Shown: positions 15,570 through 26,319, counted from the first letter of the stretch. The stretch: DNA of 64,000 bases from Candidatus Terasakiella magnetica (GCF_900093605.1 NZ_FLYE01000004.1:1-64000); one strand, 5' to 3'. Notes: generated by a model not told the origin, from the letters alone. Made by a program: numbers and translations.

Positions 15570-17844
15570 TTCAAAAGCAGAAGAGCTCGCAAATAATATC
15601 CATGTGACCCCCAGCACAGCCGAAATGGTTTTGCGGGTTTCTCATGATGTTGCACGGGCCACAAGTCTGGATGAGCAGCTTCGCATCATTATGGAAGCGG
15701 TGACCGAGGCCACCAACTCAGATCGTGGCACCTTGTTTTTGAATGACTCACAAACAAATGAGCTTTATTCGCGCATTGCCTTGGGTGATATCAAACGCGA
15801 AATCCGCATCCTGAATAACTCTGGTATTGCCGGTGCGGTTTATACCAGCGGTGATCCAGAAATTGTCCCGGATGCGTATGCAGACAAGCGCTTTAACCAT
15901 AGTGTTGACCATGCAACAGGCTATAAAACGCGCAATATTCTTTGTGCCCCTGTGCGTACGGTACGTGGTGATATCCTTGGTGTTGCCCAAACGCTAAATA
16001 AACATGATGAAGGCGAATTTACTGACGATGACCTTGCCATCATGCAAGCCATCACAACCCAAGCCTCCATCGCGCTGCAAGGCACCCTCTTTATTGAGCG
16101 CATGGAAAAACTGCGCGAACAAGAAGCAGAATTCCTCAACGTTGTGTCTGATGTGTCATCAGAGATCAACCTTGGCCCTTTGCTGCAAATGATCATGAAT
16201 GCCATCACCAAGATGTTGCAGGCTGATCGTTCCACCTTGTTCCTTAATGATGAGAAAACTAACGAGCTTTATACCCAGATCGGTCAAGGCCTTGGCGCAA
16301 CGAACATCCGCCTACCCAACCACCTTGGGATTGCGGGCGCCGTATTTACATCGGCAAAAACCGTAAATATCCCTTATGCCTATGCGGACCTGCGCTTTAA
16401 TCCGGCCTTTGATAAACAAACGGGCTATTTCACCCGCTCCATCCTATGTTGCCCTGTCTTAAACAAAGATGGCAAAGTCATTGGTGTAACGCAGGTACTC
16501 AATAAAAAAGGCGGCCCCTTTTCTGATGATGATGAGCAGCGCCTAAAAGCCTTTACCTCTCAGATTGCCGTGGGGCTGGAAAACGCCCAGCTCTTTGCCG
16601 ACGTGCAACAGATGAAAAACTATAATGAAAGCATGCTGGAAAGTATGAGTAACGCCGTGGTCACCTTCGATGAAGAAGGAACCATTGTGACTTGTAACGC
16701 CGCAGGCCTTAAGATTTTTCAAGTTAAGGCTGATGAAATCATCGGCCAAAAAGATGCTGATTTCTTTGTGGATGAAAATGTCTTTATCGTTGAGCGCCTG
16801 CGCACCGTGCGTGATGAAAATGAAGCCGATATCTTCCTTGATGCCATCTTGAAAATTGGGGAAGAAAAAGAAGAAACCTCGGTCAACATCACCACCCTGC
16901 CCCTGCTGGATAAAGATTCAAAACCCATCGGTACCATGATCATGATGGAAGACATCAGTTCAGAAAAACGCATGAAATCAACCATGTCACGTTACATGGA
17001 TCCGGGCCTTGCTGATCAGCTGATGGGCGGTGGTGAAGATTTCCTTGGCGGCCAAAGTACCGAAGCAACCGTATTATTCTCAGATGTTGCCAGCTTTACA
17101 ACGCTTTCAGAAGAACTTGGCGCACAAGGCATTGTAAAACTGCTTAATGAATATTTCACCTTGATGGTGGATTGCCTCAATGATGAAGGCGGCATGCTTG
17201 ATAAATTCATCGGCGATGCCATCATGGCCATTTTCGGGACACCTTTCCCCCATGAGGATGACCCGGACCGCGCTGTTCGTTGTGCGATCCAAATGATGGT
17301 CAAACTCAATGAATTTAATGCCGGGCGCAAAGCCCAAGGCCTCTTGCCGATCGATATTCGCATTGGTCTTAATACCGACAATGTGGTTTCTGGTAATATC
17401 GGCTCACCAAAACGCATGGATTACACCGTGATCGGTGATGGCGTTAACTTGGCTGCTCGCCTTGAAAGTGGTGCGAAACAATATGGCGCCCATATTCTGA
17501 TCTCTGAATTTACTTTCAAACAGCTTAAAGGCACCTATCGCACACGGGCCATGGACCATGTGGTGGTAAAAGGAAAAACCGAACCCGTGGGCATTTACGA
17601 GGTCTTGGATTATCACACAGAAGAAACCTTCCCCAACATGGTTGATGGGCTTGCCCATTTCCGTGATGGTATTGAATGCTATCACAAAGGTGCATTTGAC
17701 GATGGAATCGAGAAGTTTAAGAAGGTTCTTGAGCTCAATCCTAAAGATAAAGCCTCAGAAATCTATATTGAACGCTGTGAGCACCTAAAAGAAACAGTCA
17801 ACCCTGACGAGTGGGATGGCGTCTGGGTGATGACATCTAAATAA
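15556..17844 (+). CDS. GAF-GAF-PAS class III adenylate/guanylate cyclase
   Basis: 762 residues, cytoplasmic. Two GAF domains (about 25-175 and 200-350) each carry an NKxxxxF-DD/DE-like motif (NKHDEGEFTDDD, NKKGGPFSDDDE), recalling the NKFDE motif of cyclic-nucleotide-binding GAFs. A PAS domain follows (about 362-470), then a class III catalytic domain (about 500-680). Metal-binding Asp residues are in LFSDVASFT and IGDAIMAIFG, the transition-state Asn/Arg pair in VNLAARLE, and the base-recognition Lys and Asp in LDKFIGDA and DYTVIGDG, which favours ATP and cAMP. The last 70 residues resemble a TPR hairpin (YHKGAFDDGIEKFKKVLELNP). Third gene of its operon. It could feed the cNMP-binding domains at 3.2-10.2 kb and a CRP-type regulator of the pilus locus. 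Confidence 0.9.
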   Translation: MPESNSKAEELANNIHVTPSTAEMVLRVSHDVARATSLDEQLRIIMEAVTEATNSDRGTLFLNDSQTNELYSRIALGDIKREIRILNNSGIAGAVYTSGDPEIVPDAYADKRFNHSVDHATGYKTRNILCAPVRTVRGDILGVAQTLNKHDEGEFTDDDLAIMQAITTQASIALQGTLFIERMEKLREQEAEFLNVVSDVSSEINLGPLLQMIMNAITKMLQADRSTLFLNDEKTNELYTQIGQGLGATNIRLPNHLGIAGAVFTSAKTVNIPYAYADLRFNPAFDKQTGYFTRSILCCPVLNKDGKVIGVTQVLNKKGGPFSDDDEQRLKAFTSQIAVGLENAQLFADVQQMKNYNESMLESMSNAVVTFDEEGTIVTCNAAGLKIFQVKADEIIGQKDADFFVDENVFIVERLRTVRDENEADIFLDAILKIGEEKEETSVNITTLPLLDKDSKPIGTMIMMEDISSEKRMKSTMSRYMDPGLADQLMGGGEDFLGGQSTEATVLFSDVASFTTLSEELGAQGIVKLLNEYFTLMVDCLNDEGGMLDKFIGDAIMAIFGTPFPHEDDPDRAVRCAIQMMVKLNEFNAGRKAQGLLPIDIRIGLNTDNVVSGNIGSPKRMDYTVIGDGVNLAARLESGAKQYGAHILISEFTFKQLKGTYRTRAMDHVVVKGKTEPVGIYEVLDYHTEETFPNMVDGLAHFRDGIECYHKGAFDDGIEKFKKVLELNPKDKASEIYIERCEHLKETVNPDEWDGVWVMTSK

Positions 17845-17990
17845 AAACATATCGCCCAATCAATTAGTTACTACAATTGTATGAATAGGTATACATACGT
17901 ATTAAACAAGATACGGTCATTTATATAAGGTAATTAGAATATTATTATATTAAGAATTCACTTTTAATAAAATTTTATTTAATTTATACA

Positions 17991-18028
17991 CCCCGATAAT
18001 CACTAAACCATTAGGTTGATTTTCGGGG
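17991..18028 (+). promoter_or_regulatory. Hairpin covering the ribosome-binding site of the first chemoreceptor gene
   Basis: CCCCGATAATCA at 17991-18002 pairs with TTGATTTTCGGGG ending at 18028 (one internal mismatch), loop about 13 nt. The 3' arm contains the only G-rich Shine-Dalgarno candidate (GGGG, six bases before the ATG at 18035). The fold would hide it, so translation may be conditional. It has no following T run, so it is not a terminator. Confidence 0.5.
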
Positions 18029-18034
18029 CCTGCT

Positions 18035-20068
18035 ATGTCTATTCGCTTTAAACTACTTGCATCATCCATTGCACTCGCTTTTCTGCTGTTGGGTTCAATT
18101 GCCTTTACCTATTTTGAGCTGGCAGAAATTAGCGAAAATGTTGAAGAACTCGCCATTGATACCGACTTCCTCGGTCATGATGTTCTCCCCCTTGTTATTG
18201 TCGCAAAAGACCTCAAGCTTAATGTAGTTCAGGTTCAACAATGGTTGACCGACATTTCTGCGACCCGCGGTCTTGATGGCCTTAATGATGGGTTTGATGA
18301 GGCTGAAGCCAATGCAAAACTGTTTAAAGCCAATGTAGAAAAAGTCAAAATACTCGCTGCCCCTTTTAAGGAAAAAGCGCTTGATGACATTATTGCCAAG
18401 CTCAACAGCACTTTTGATCCTTATTACGGAACAGGTGTCATAATGGCGAAAGCCTATGTGGCGGGTGGACCTGCACAAGGTAATAAAACCATGGCCTCTT
18501 TTGATGAGGTCGCTGCTGCCATGCAAGATATGATGGATCGTTTTCAAGCCGTAATTGATAAAGACATTGTCAAAATCACCAAACAGGCTGACCTTCATAA
18601 AAAAGAAACTCATGACATTATTAATTCAGCCACCAATCTTGCCATTATCCCCACAGTTTTAGGGTTGATCATTGCCAGCCTGACCATCTTTGTTGTGCTC
18701 AACGTCAGCCGCTTGATCGTCTCTATGTCTGAGCGTATGCGTGACCTTTCAAATGGCGACATTGATATTGAACTGACTGAGATTGATCGCAAAGATGAAA
18801 TGGGTCGCATGTGTCGTGCGGTTAATGTTTTCAAACAAAAAGCCATTGAAAATGAAGAGCTGAAACGCCAACAAGAACTGGCCCAGATTAAAGCCACGGA
18901 AGAGCGAAAACTCGCCCTGCAAAATATGGCGGATAACGTACAAACTGAATCACAGCTGGCCCTTCAAAAAGTTTCTGAAAAAGTCAGCTATATGCAAACA
19001 GCCGTTCAGGAAATGAGCGATTCAGCCCACCGCACAAACGATCATTCCCAATCCGTGGCAGCCGCAGCTGACCAATCCATCACCAATGCCCAAGGCGTAG
19101 GTGCTGCAACCGAAGAACTCAGTGTTTCCATTCGTGAAATCTCCCAACAGGTTGATGCCCAGTCTGCCATTACGCAAGATGCCAGCACCCAAGCTGAAGA
19201 GTCAGCGCGCACCATTGCCGGGCTTGACGAAGCAGCCTCTAACATTGGTAATGTGGTTACTCTCATTCAAGATATTGCCGCCCAAACCAACCTTCTTGCC
19301 CTGAATGCCACGATTGAGGCAGCACGCGCAGGTGATGCGGGTAAAGGCTTTGCTGTTGTGGCCTCAGAAGTTAAAAACCTGGCCGTACAGACAAGTCAGG
19401 CAACGGAAGAAATCTCAGCCCAAGTCAATGCCATTCAGGCCGATAGTGAGCGCAGTGTAAAACAGATCAGCGCTATCTCAACTGTCCTGCATCAATTGAC
19501 AGAAACCACTCAGATTGTCAAAGACACCATGTTGTCACAATCTGATGCAACCGTTGAAATCAGCCAGAACGTTCAGGAAAACACAGAAGCTTCCCAAGAG
19601 GTTGCCCAACGTATTTCAGGTGTGTCTGACGAAGCGGCCTCCTCTGTTGAAAGAACGACTGTCGTCACCACAGAAGCCGATGCGATTGCAGAAGGTATCC
19701 AAGAGCTTGTACACCATCTTAACCATGTTGTGCGCACAGCCACACAAGATGTGGATCGTCGTCATGACACACGCCTGCCAACGGACCACCTCAACATTAA
19801 AGCTACTTTGAACGGCGCCTCTATTGAGATTGATAACATTTCCAATAGTGGTGCTCTCATCCATGGTGATATCAGCCTCGCCAATGGTGAAAAAGCATCC
19901 CTGACCTTATCTGATCTTGATGATACCCTCCCTGTCACCGTGGTCCATATGAGGGGCGATAAAATCGGCCTGACCTTCTCCAATGAGCTGGAACACCGTG
20001 ATGAATTTATCCTCTGGCTGTCTCACCGCTGGAACGAATATATCCAATATGCTGCCCTTCATACTTAA
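18035..20068 (+). CDS. Methyl-accepting chemotaxis protein with C-terminal PilZ domain
   Basis: 677 residues. One membrane helix near residues 7-29, a periplasmic four-helix-type sensor containing [16 protein letters not shown], a second helix near 200-225, a HAMP region, and the cytoplasmic signalling domain whose conserved hairpin tip reads [19 protein letters not shown]. The final 100 residues add a PilZ domain with both c-di-GMP motifs intact (RRHDTR and DNISNSG). The receptor probably signals to CheA and CheW and is modulated by c-di-GMP. Its sensor domain is close to that of the receptor encoded 168 bp downstream. No CheW/CheA/CheR gene is in the window. Confidence 0.93.
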   Translation: MSIRFKLLASSIALAFLLLGSIAFTYFELAEISENVEELAIDTDFLGHDVLPLVIVAKDLKLNVVQVQQWLTDISATRGLDGLNDGFDEAEANAKLFKANVEKVKILAAPFKEKALDDIIAKLNSTFDPYYGTGVIMAKAYVAGGPAQGNKTMASFDEVAAAMQDMMDRFQAVIDKDIVKITKQADLHKKETHDIINSATNLAIIPTVLGLIIASLTIFVVLNVSRLIVSMSERMRDLSNGDIDIELTEIDRKDEMGRMCRAVNVFKQKAIENEELKRQQELAQIKATEERKLALQNMADNVQTESQLALQKVSEKVSYMQTAVQEMSDSAHRTNDHSQSVAAAADQSITNAQGVGAATEELSVSIREISQQVDAQSAITQDASTQAEESARTIAGLDEAASNIGNVVTLIQDIAAQTNLLALNATIEAARAGDAGKGFAVVASEVKNLAVQTSQATEEISAQVNAIQADSERSVKQISAISTVLHQLTETTQIVKDTMLSQSDATVEISQNVQENTEASQEVAQRISGVSDEAASSVERTTVVTTEADAIAEGIQELVHHLNHVVRTATQDVDRRHDTRLPTDHLNIKATLNGASIEIDNISNSGALIHGDISLANGEKASLTLSDLDDTLPVTVVHMRGDKIGLTFSNELEHRDEFILWLSHRWNEYIQYAALHT

Positions 20069-20235
20069 GCAGCAGAAATAGGTCTAAATGACTTTCAATT
20101 ATAAAATTACAATTATGTGCAACTACACATTAATCGCATTTCAATATATTACAATATACTAATTTTTACTTTTGTTTCTATTTAAAGTTATGTACGCTTT
20201 TCCGCAAAATCATATAAAATGAATGGCGGATAGAC

Positions 20236-21975
20236 ATGACAATCAGATTTAAATTACTGACAACTTCAATATTACTCACCTTAATGATTCTAGGGTCTAT
20301 TATTTTCACCCTTACTGAATTTACTAAGATCCATAAAAATGTGGCAAATATTGAAAAAGATAGCAAGGTAATTTCTCACGATATACTACCACTGGTTATT
20401 GTCGCAAAAGACCTAAAGCTCAATGTGGTTCAGGTCCAACAATGGCTCACTGATATTTCTGCAACACGTGGTTTAGACGGTCTAAATGACGGATTTGATG
20501 AAGCACAGGCTAATGCTGAACTTTTCAAACAGAATGTAAAAAAAGCCAAAGAGCTATCTGCGCCTTTCAAAAACAAAGAGCTTAACGACATCATTGCCAG
20601 CCTCAATAGTGTCTTTGACCCCTATTACCAAACAGGCATCATCATGGCACAAGCCTATATTGCAGGCGGTCCAGCTTCAGGCAATAAAACTATGGCGGCC
20701 TTTGATGAAGTTGCCGCTGCCATCCAAGAAACTATGGATAAGTTTCAAGGCATTATCGACAAAGACATTCAAGAAAGAACCGTTGCAGCAGATCGCCATA
20801 TAATTGAGACCGAAGAGATCATTACAAATGCTGAAAACATGTCATATCTGCCCGCAGCGCTTGCTATTATCATCGGCGCAATTGCTTTTATGACAGCAAA
20901 CACCACCAGTAAAAACATTGTTCACATGGCGCAGAAAATGAAACAACTGTCCACAGGGGTTTATGATTTTTCGGTTACAGAAGCCTCACGAAAAGACGAA
21001 CTTGGTGAAATGGGACGTGCGCTTGATGTTTTCAAACAAAAATCACTTGAGAATGATGAATTAAAACGCGAACAAGAGATTGTTAAAGAACAAGCTGAGA
21101 TTGAACGCCAAAAGGCATTAAAAAATATGGCGGACAATGTTCAAGAAGAATCAAGAGCTGCTTTATCCCAAGTTACAGCCGAAATGCAGCAGATGCTACA
21201 GGCTGCTGAAGAGATGAGCCATTCAGCAAGTTCCACCAATTCACACTCATCATCGGTGGCCTCTGCTGCTGAAGAATCCATTTCAAATGCACAAAGTGTT
21301 GGGGCTGCAACTGAAGAATTGAGCGTTTCAATCAATGAAATCTCAAAACAAATTGAAACCCAGTTTGATATTGCCCATCGGGCAAGCTCTCAGGCAGAAC
21401 AGTCCGTAAGTACTATTTCTGGTCTGGATAAAGCAGCCTCCAATATCGGCAGTGTTGTCACTCTCATTCAAGACATTGCAGCCCAAACAAACCTGCTCGC
21501 CCTTAATGCGACGATCGAAGCGGCACGTGCAGGTGAAGCAGGTAAAGGTTTTGCCGTTGTCGCCTCTGAAGTGAAGAACTTGGCTGTCCAAACCAGTCGC
21601 GCGACTGAAGAAATCTCTGCTCATGTGGGGGCTATTCAAAATGATAGTAACCGCAGCGTAGAAGAGATTAGTTCCATTTCTCAAATTCTTCAGGAAATGA
21701 TGCAAACAACACAAACAGTAAAAGACACCATGGATGTGCAATCTCAGGCGACAAATGAGATCAGTGCCAATGTGCATGATAATACTGAAGCTTCAAAAGC
21801 TGTGGCGCATCGAATTTCAGAAGTGTCTGATCAGACACTTGTTTCTGTAGATAAAGCCAATACAGTAAGCAATGGTGCCACAACAATCTCTCAAGGCGTT
21901 GAAGGCCTTGTGGAACATCTTAACCGGGTTGTACGTGCCGCAACTGAAGAAGTCCAAGAAAAACAAACTGCATAA
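20236..21975 (+). CDS. Methyl-accepting chemotaxis protein (tandem paralogue)
   Basis: 579 residues with the same order as the preceding receptor: N-terminal helix, sensor with [16 protein letters not shown], second helix near residue 210-230, HAMP and signalling domain (tip [22 protein letters not shown]). It ends in a short polar tail (EEVQEKQTA) and lacks PilZ. Sensor and tip are very similar to the upstream copy, while the HAMP and adaptation-helix parts have drifted, consistent with tandem duplication followed by gain or loss of PilZ. The 167 bp between the two genes is AT-rich and probably holds its own promoter. Confidence 0.93.
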   Translation: MTIRFKLLTTSILLTLMILGSIIFTLTEFTKIHKNVANIEKDSKVISHDILPLVIVAKDLKLNVVQVQQWLTDISATRGLDGLNDGFDEAQANAELFKQNVKKAKELSAPFKNKELNDIIASLNSVFDPYYQTGIIMAQAYIAGGPASGNKTMAAFDEVAAAIQETMDKFQGIIDKDIQERTVAADRHIIETEEIITNAENMSYLPAALAIIIGAIAFMTANTTSKNIVHMAQKMKQLSTGVYDFSVTEASRKDELGEMGRALDVFKQKSLENDELKREQEIVKEQAEIERQKALKNMADNVQEESRAALSQVTAEMQQMLQAAEEMSHSASSTNSHSSSVASAAEESISNAQSVGAATEELSVSINEISKQIETQFDIAHRASSQAEQSVSTISGLDKAASNIGSVVTLIQDIAAQTNLLALNATIEAARAGEAGKGFAVVASEVKNLAVQTSRATEEISAHVGAIQNDSNRSVEEISSISQILQEMMQTTQTVKDTMDVQSQATNEISANVHDNTEASKAVAHRISEVSDQTLVSVDKANTVSNGATTISQGVEGLVEHLNRVVRAATEEVQEKQTA

Positions 21976-22000
21976 AGCTAAAAAGCTGAAAATGAAAAAG

Positions 22001-22026
22001 AGAGGGTCAAATGGCCCTCTTTTTTT
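22001..22026 (+). terminator. Terminator after the second chemoreceptor
   Basis: AGAGGGTC with GGCCCTCT (8 bp including one G-T pair), loop AAAT, followed by seven T. Confidence 0.85.
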
Positions 22027-22084
22027 ATGGATAAATTCTGTGCTGGTCTATAGCCTATAAGCAGGTTCCATTTTGAAAGATTCT

Positions 22085-22885
22085 ATGATGAAAAAGACAT
22101 GGTTCATATCTTGCTGTCTTGCAGCCCTTATCGGGCTTAATGGTTGCAGCTCATCTGAAAAAGAGCCAAGCCAGACCTCTACTGAAGTTCAAAGTCAGGT
22201 GGAACAACTCTTGCGCCTTGGAAAACGCACGCAAGAAACCGGGGATCATGCCAATGCGTTGGGCTTTTATCAACGCGCCTATATGCTGGATACGCAAAAC
22301 CGTGATGCCCTGTTTTTACTAGCTGAAACAACCAAACACTCAGGTGATTTAAGCGCCGTTGCGCAAGTTTATACCAACGGGCTAAACCACTTGCCTGAAG
22401 ATACAGGACTTTTGCGCCGTTATGGTAATATTCTCATTGAACAGAATAAACTGCCCCAAGCCATCATTCAGCTAAAAAAAGCCTTAAGCATTAAGCCAAA
22501 TGATGCCCAAGCATTAAACAGTCTGGGCGTGGCCTATGACCTTTCAGGGCTGCATGATGATGCCCAAGATCAATATGAGAAGTCTTTAGATGAGGCCGCA
22601 AGCGACCTTGATACGCTGAATAATTATGCGCTTTCTCTGGCTTTATCTGAAGACTATGACAAAGCCATTAAAACCTTATCGCCTTATGGCAAAGACAGCA
22701 CCGCGCCCAAACGCCTGCGCCTTAACCTCGCCATGCTTTATGGGCTCAGTGGTGATGTTGAAATGGCAAAAAAAGTTGCCAGCCAATTGCTTGACCGTGA
22801 AGCAGTTGAAAACAATCTGCGGATCTATGAAGAAATGCGCAAGATGAATAAGGCCGCGCGCAAAACTGCTGTTTTAGGGAAATGA
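22085..22885 (+). CDS. tadD: TadD-type TPR lipoprotein of the Tad pilus system
   Basis: About 266 residues. A short charged start, hydrophobic core and lipobox (LNGC) mark a lipoprotein signal peptide. The rest is tandem TPR units (for example GFYQRAYMLDTQNRDALFLLAE and ALNSLGVAYDLSGLHDDAQDQYEKSL). The start is set at ATG 22085 (or 22088) because GAAAGA precedes it; a TTG at 22073 is in frame but less likely. TadD lipoproteins assist assembly of the outer-membrane secretin complex. The gene faces the tadC end of the pilus operon; the two stop codons abut exactly. Confidence 0.85.
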   Translation: MMKKTWFISCCLAALIGLNGCSSSEKEPSQTSTEVQSQVEQLLRLGKRTQETGDHANALGFYQRAYMLDTQNRDALFLLAETTKHSGDLSAVAQVYTNGLNHLPEDTGLLRRYGNILIEQNKLPQAIIQLKKALSIKPNDAQALNSLGVAYDLSGLHDDAQDQYEKSLDEAASDLDTLNNYALSLALSEDYDKAIKTLSPYGKDSTAPKRLRLNLAMLYGLSGDVEMAKKVASQLLDREAVENNLRIYEEMRKMNKAARKTAVLGK

Positions 22886-23851
22886 TTAGAAATTCGGGAA
22901 TACCGCAACGGCGCGAATGATGGCAGGCCCCAGCAAGACAATAAACAAAGCTGGCATAATAAACAGGATCATCGGCACTGTCAGGGTTGCGGGTAGTTTC
23001 GCAGCTTTTTCTTCTGCCCTTAACATCCGCTCGGTTCGAAATTCTTGTGACAGCACGCGCAGACTTTGCGCAAGAGGTGTGCCGTAACGCTCTGTTTGTT
23101 GCAAGGTGCCCACAACTGCGCGCAAGCCCTCCATATTTGTACGTTTATTTAAATTTGCCAGCGCATCAGCGCGATTGGGCAAGAACCCGAGCTCCATAGC
23201 GGTTAGACTAAGCTCTTCCGCCATTTCAGGGTTGGGCCCCATCATTTCTTTTGACACCCGCTTTAATGCCATATCAAGGCTCAGCCCAGCCTCTGCACAG
23301 ACAACCATTAAATCCAGCGCATCGGGCAAGGCTTTTTGCAAAGCGTCACCACGTTTTTGTGCTTGATTGATGACAAAGATTTTCGGTGCATAAGCCCCAA
23401 TGAGCACAGCAACGATCGCCACTAACATACGCCCCATGGGCTGTAAATCGCCCATGCCCAATACATAAAGCCACACCATCGCCAAGGCCCCAAAAGCAAA
23501 GGGCAGTGAAAAGCGAAAGAAGAAATAAATATTCAGCGCCTCTTTTGAGCGATAGCCCGCTTGGGCCAGATCATCAATGACCTTTTCAGCTTCGCGCGTG
23601 CGCAAGACATTCAGTTTCTTGACCACTTTATTGACAAAGCCCATCACTTTGGGGCGCTTTAACCCATGCTTCACCGCAGCGAGTGACTTGTTTTGAAGTT
23701 CTTTTTGCTGTTGCTGAATGGCGCGCATACGTTTGGCTTTGACATCGCGCACCAACAAGGCATTCCACACAAACAAAACAATGAGAAAGGCTTGTAATGC
23801 CGCCCCCCAGACAATGAGGGTTTCCATAGGGATTGAAGATAACATGCTCAT
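22886..23851 (-). CDS. tadC: TadC, Tad pilus inner-membrane platform protein
   Basis: 321 residues of the GspF/TadC family: a first membrane helix near residues 8-28, a cytoplasmic helical region, two central helices around 115-155, the conserved GspF domain (LMVVCAEAGLSLDMALKRVSKEM) and a C-terminal helix (VPMILFIMPALFIVLLGPAII). Its start overlaps tadB by 4 bp (ATGA type), so the two are coupled. It forms the inner-membrane core driven by CpaF. Last gene of the minus-strand pilus cluster. Confidence 0.93.
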   Translation of the reverse strand: MSMLSSIPMETLIVWGAALQAFLIVLFVWNALLVRDVKAKRMRAIQQQQKELQNKSLAAVKHGLKRPKVMGFVNKVVKKLNVLRTREAEKVIDDLAQAGYRSKEALNIYFFFRFSLPFAFGALAMVWLYVLGMGDLQPMGRMLVAIVAVLIGAYAPKIFVINQAQKRGDALQKALPDALDLMVVCAEAGLSLDMALKRVSKEMMGPNPEMAEELSLTAMELGFLPNRADALANLNKRTNMEGLRAVVGTLQQTERYGTPLAQSLRVLSQEFRTERMLRAEEKAAKLPATLTVPMILFIMPALFIVLLGPAIIRAVAVFPNF

Positions 23852-24828
23852 ATCTCGAACCTCACCATTTTAAACATAACCAGTGCTCCGATCACAATGG
23901 AGATCAACGCCCCGATGGACAGCATGGTCCCCGTATCACTGGTATAAAGCGGCTGGGTGTAGCCTGGGCTCATGACTTCTAGGATGGCAAACATGGCAAA
24001 TGGTAAACCACCCAAGATATAAGCCGAGGCCCGCGCTTCAGACGCCATGGCTTTGACTTTGAGTTTCATGGTCTGGCGTTGGCGCAAAATATCACTTAAA
24101 TTTTCAAGGGTTTCAGCCAGATTACCACCTGTTTCAGATTGCACGACAAGCGAGATTACAAAGAAATTAAATTCTGCATTTTCAAGTCGTTTTGCCGCCT
24201 TCCATAAAGCATCTTCCATGGTCTCGCCAATTTTCATGGCTTCTGAAATACGCTTAAATTCAAAGGCCACCGGGCCTTGCATTTCACCTGCAACAATGGA
24301 TATGCCTTCTGTCACTGGCAGGCCGGATTTAACCGCGCGTACAATCAAATCAATGGCATCGGGAAAGGACTTGGTAAAACTTACATTACGCCGTGCGATA
24401 AACAGATCAATCACCACATGGGCCCCGCCAACCCCAATGCCAATCCCGCCAAAGATGGCAACAACAAGAGATAGTTTTGCCCCAAAAAAGAGAGCCCCTG
24501 CCCCCATAACGGCGACAAAAACAGACATGGCAATAAAACTGCCTGGCCCCATTTCAAGGCCAGCGCGGGCAAGCCTGCGCGATAAGACCTCTGCACTTGG
24601 CAGCATTTTCTTAAGCATTTTATCCAATGTGGGTGCAGCTGTTTTATCTTCGCGCAAGACAGAGGCCTGCACTTCCACATCTGGTAATTCATCGCCCATA
24701 CGTTGGCGCATTTTTTTTAAGCGATATTGCAGTTTTCTATTCTTGCCCAACACCAGTTCTGCAATGGCGAGTAAAGCAAACAGGATCGTCAGGCCAATGG
24801 CTGCGAGTAAGATTAATTCCTGTGACAT
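23848..24828 (-). CDS. tadB: TadB, Tad pilus inner-membrane platform protein
   Basis: 326 residues, paralogous in layout to TadC: N-terminal helix (LILLAAIGLTILFALLAIAELVL), two middle helices near 95-140, a GspF-like cytoplasmic domain (DLIVRAVKSGLPVTEGISIVAGEM), and a C-terminal helix. TadB and TadC together make the platform that extracts Flp pilin from the membrane. It lies 23 bp after cpaF and overlaps tadC. Confidence 0.93.
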   Translation of the reverse strand: MSQELILLAAIGLTILFALLAIAELVLGKNRKLQYRLKKMRQRMGDELPDVEVQASVLREDKTAAPTLDKMLKKMLPSAEVLSRRLARAGLEMGPGSFIAMSVFVAVMGAGALFFGAKLSLVVAIFGGIGIGVGGAHVVIDLFIARRNVSFTKSFPDAIDLIVRAVKSGLPVTEGISIVAGEMQGPVAFEFKRISEAMKIGETMEDALWKAAKRLENAEFNFFVISLVVQSETGGNLAETLENLSDILRQRQTMKLKVKAMASEARASAYILGGLPFAMFAILEVMSPGYTQPLYTSDTGTMLSIGALISIVIGALVMFKMVRFEI

Positions 24829-24851
24829 AACCTGCTTCCTTTCACTTTTTC

Positions 24852-26267
24852 CTAAACGGCCATTGCTTCCATCAAGGCACGGCCCAGACCGAAATATTCC
24901 GCCCGGTCCATAAAGCTTGGGCGCAAACCGGTTGAGACATAACGCCCCAAAAGCTTGCCGTTGGCATCTTCACCATCAAATTCATATTTAAATAAATCCT
25001 GCGTGGTGATGATTTCACCTTCCATTCCCACAACTTCGGTAATATGGGTGATGCGGCGCACCCCATCGCGCATACGCGAAATCTGCACAATCAAATCAAG
25101 CGCGTTTGAAATTTGCGCACGCACTGCCTCATTAGGTAGCTTCACCCCAGACATGGCGACCATATTTTCCATACGGGTCAGGGCCTCGCGCGGTCTATTG
25201 GCATGTAACGTCCCAAGGGAGCCATCATGGCCCGTGTTCATGGCTTGCAACATATCAAGCGCTTCAGAGCCACGAATTTCACCAAGAATAATACGATCAG
25301 GGCGCATGCGAAGGGCATTTTTGACCAGTTCTGTCTGGCTGATGGTGCCTTCACCTTCCAAGTTTGGCGGGCGGGTTTCAAGACGCACCACATGAGGCTG
25401 TTGCAGTTGAAGTTCTGCCGCATCCTCAATTGTGACGACACGCTCACCATGATCAACCATCTGGCTCATGGCGTTTAACAAGGTCGTTTTACCTGAGCCT
25501 GTCCCGCCTGAGATTAAAATATTCAACCGTGCGCGCCCGGCAATTTTTAAGACCTGACACATGGCATCTGACATATTTTGCGTTTCAACCATGCGATCTA
25601 AGGTGATGCGCATTTTAGGAAATTTACGAATGGAGATACTCGGCCCATCGATCGCCAAGGGCGGGATGATAATATTCACCCGTGAGCCATCTTCGAGGCG
25701 CGCATCACATAAGGGGGATGATTCATCAACGCGTCGCCCAATGCGCGAAACAATGCGATTGGCGATATTCATCACATGGGCATTATCGCGAAAAGTCACA
25801 CCGGAGACTTCCAGCTTGCCACCACGCTCCACATACACCTGTTTCGGCCCATTGACCATAATATCGGTGACAGCCTCATCCGCTAAAAGTGGTTCAAGCG
25901 GGCCAAGGCCGAGCATGTCATTTAGCAACATGGTTATGAGGTCGCGTTGTTCTAACAGGTTAAGCTGCTGGCCTTCTTCCATCAGGATTTCTGAGACAAT
26001 TTCACTAAGCTGATCAGCCAGTTCATTGCGCGGCATTTTGGCCGCCTTACCTGCATCAATGCGTTTGAGAATTTCGGGCTGAACAACGGATTTTGCCAAA
26101 TCCACACTATCACGGCTGGCTTGGCTCAGAGCCTCTTGCTCACTTACGTCTTCAGTTTCTTGCCCGTCAGAAGATGGTTCCATGCGCCGTTGGGGTTTTC
26201 GCAAACCCTCTGAATGAGTGCGTGAACCAAACTTGATACGTTGCTGTCCTGTTTCTCCAAGTGGCAT
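24852..26267 (-). CDS. cpaF: CpaF/TadA secretion ATPase of the Tad pilus
   Basis: 471 residues, type II/IV secretion ATPase family. The N-terminal domain includes the MVNGPKQVYVERGGK stretch; the catalytic half has Walker A (SGGTGSGKTT), an Asp box, Walker B (ILGEIRGSEALDML) and the His box around GSLGTLHANRPREA. It powers pilus assembly, and possibly retraction, with TadB/TadC. The start at 26267 may be preceded by its own promoter: a CRP-like palindrome lies about 53 bp upstream in the short gap after cpaE. Confidence 0.95.
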   Translation of the reverse strand: MPLGETGQQRIKFGSRTHSEGLRKPQRRMEPSSDGQETEDVSEQEALSQASRDSVDLAKSVVQPEILKRIDAGKAAKMPRNELADQLSEIVSEILMEEGQQLNLLEQRDLITMLLNDMLGLGPLEPLLADEAVTDIMVNGPKQVYVERGGKLEVSGVTFRDNAHVMNIANRIVSRIGRRVDESSPLCDARLEDGSRVNIIIPPLAIDGPSISIRKFPKMRITLDRMVETQNMSDAMCQVLKIAGRARLNILISGGTGSGKTTLLNAMSQMVDHGERVVTIEDAAELQLQQPHVVRLETRPPNLEGEGTISQTELVKNALRMRPDRIILGEIRGSEALDMLQAMNTGHDGSLGTLHANRPREALTRMENMVAMSGVKLPNEAVRAQISNALDLIVQISRMRDGVRRITHITEVVGMEGEIITTQDLFKYEFDGEDANGKLLGRYVSTGLRPSFMDRAEYFGLGRALMEAMAV

Positions 26268-26319
26268 GATCGACCTCCATTATCTTCTTTAAATATAAAG
26301 GAAAAAGGCTCAATCACGC

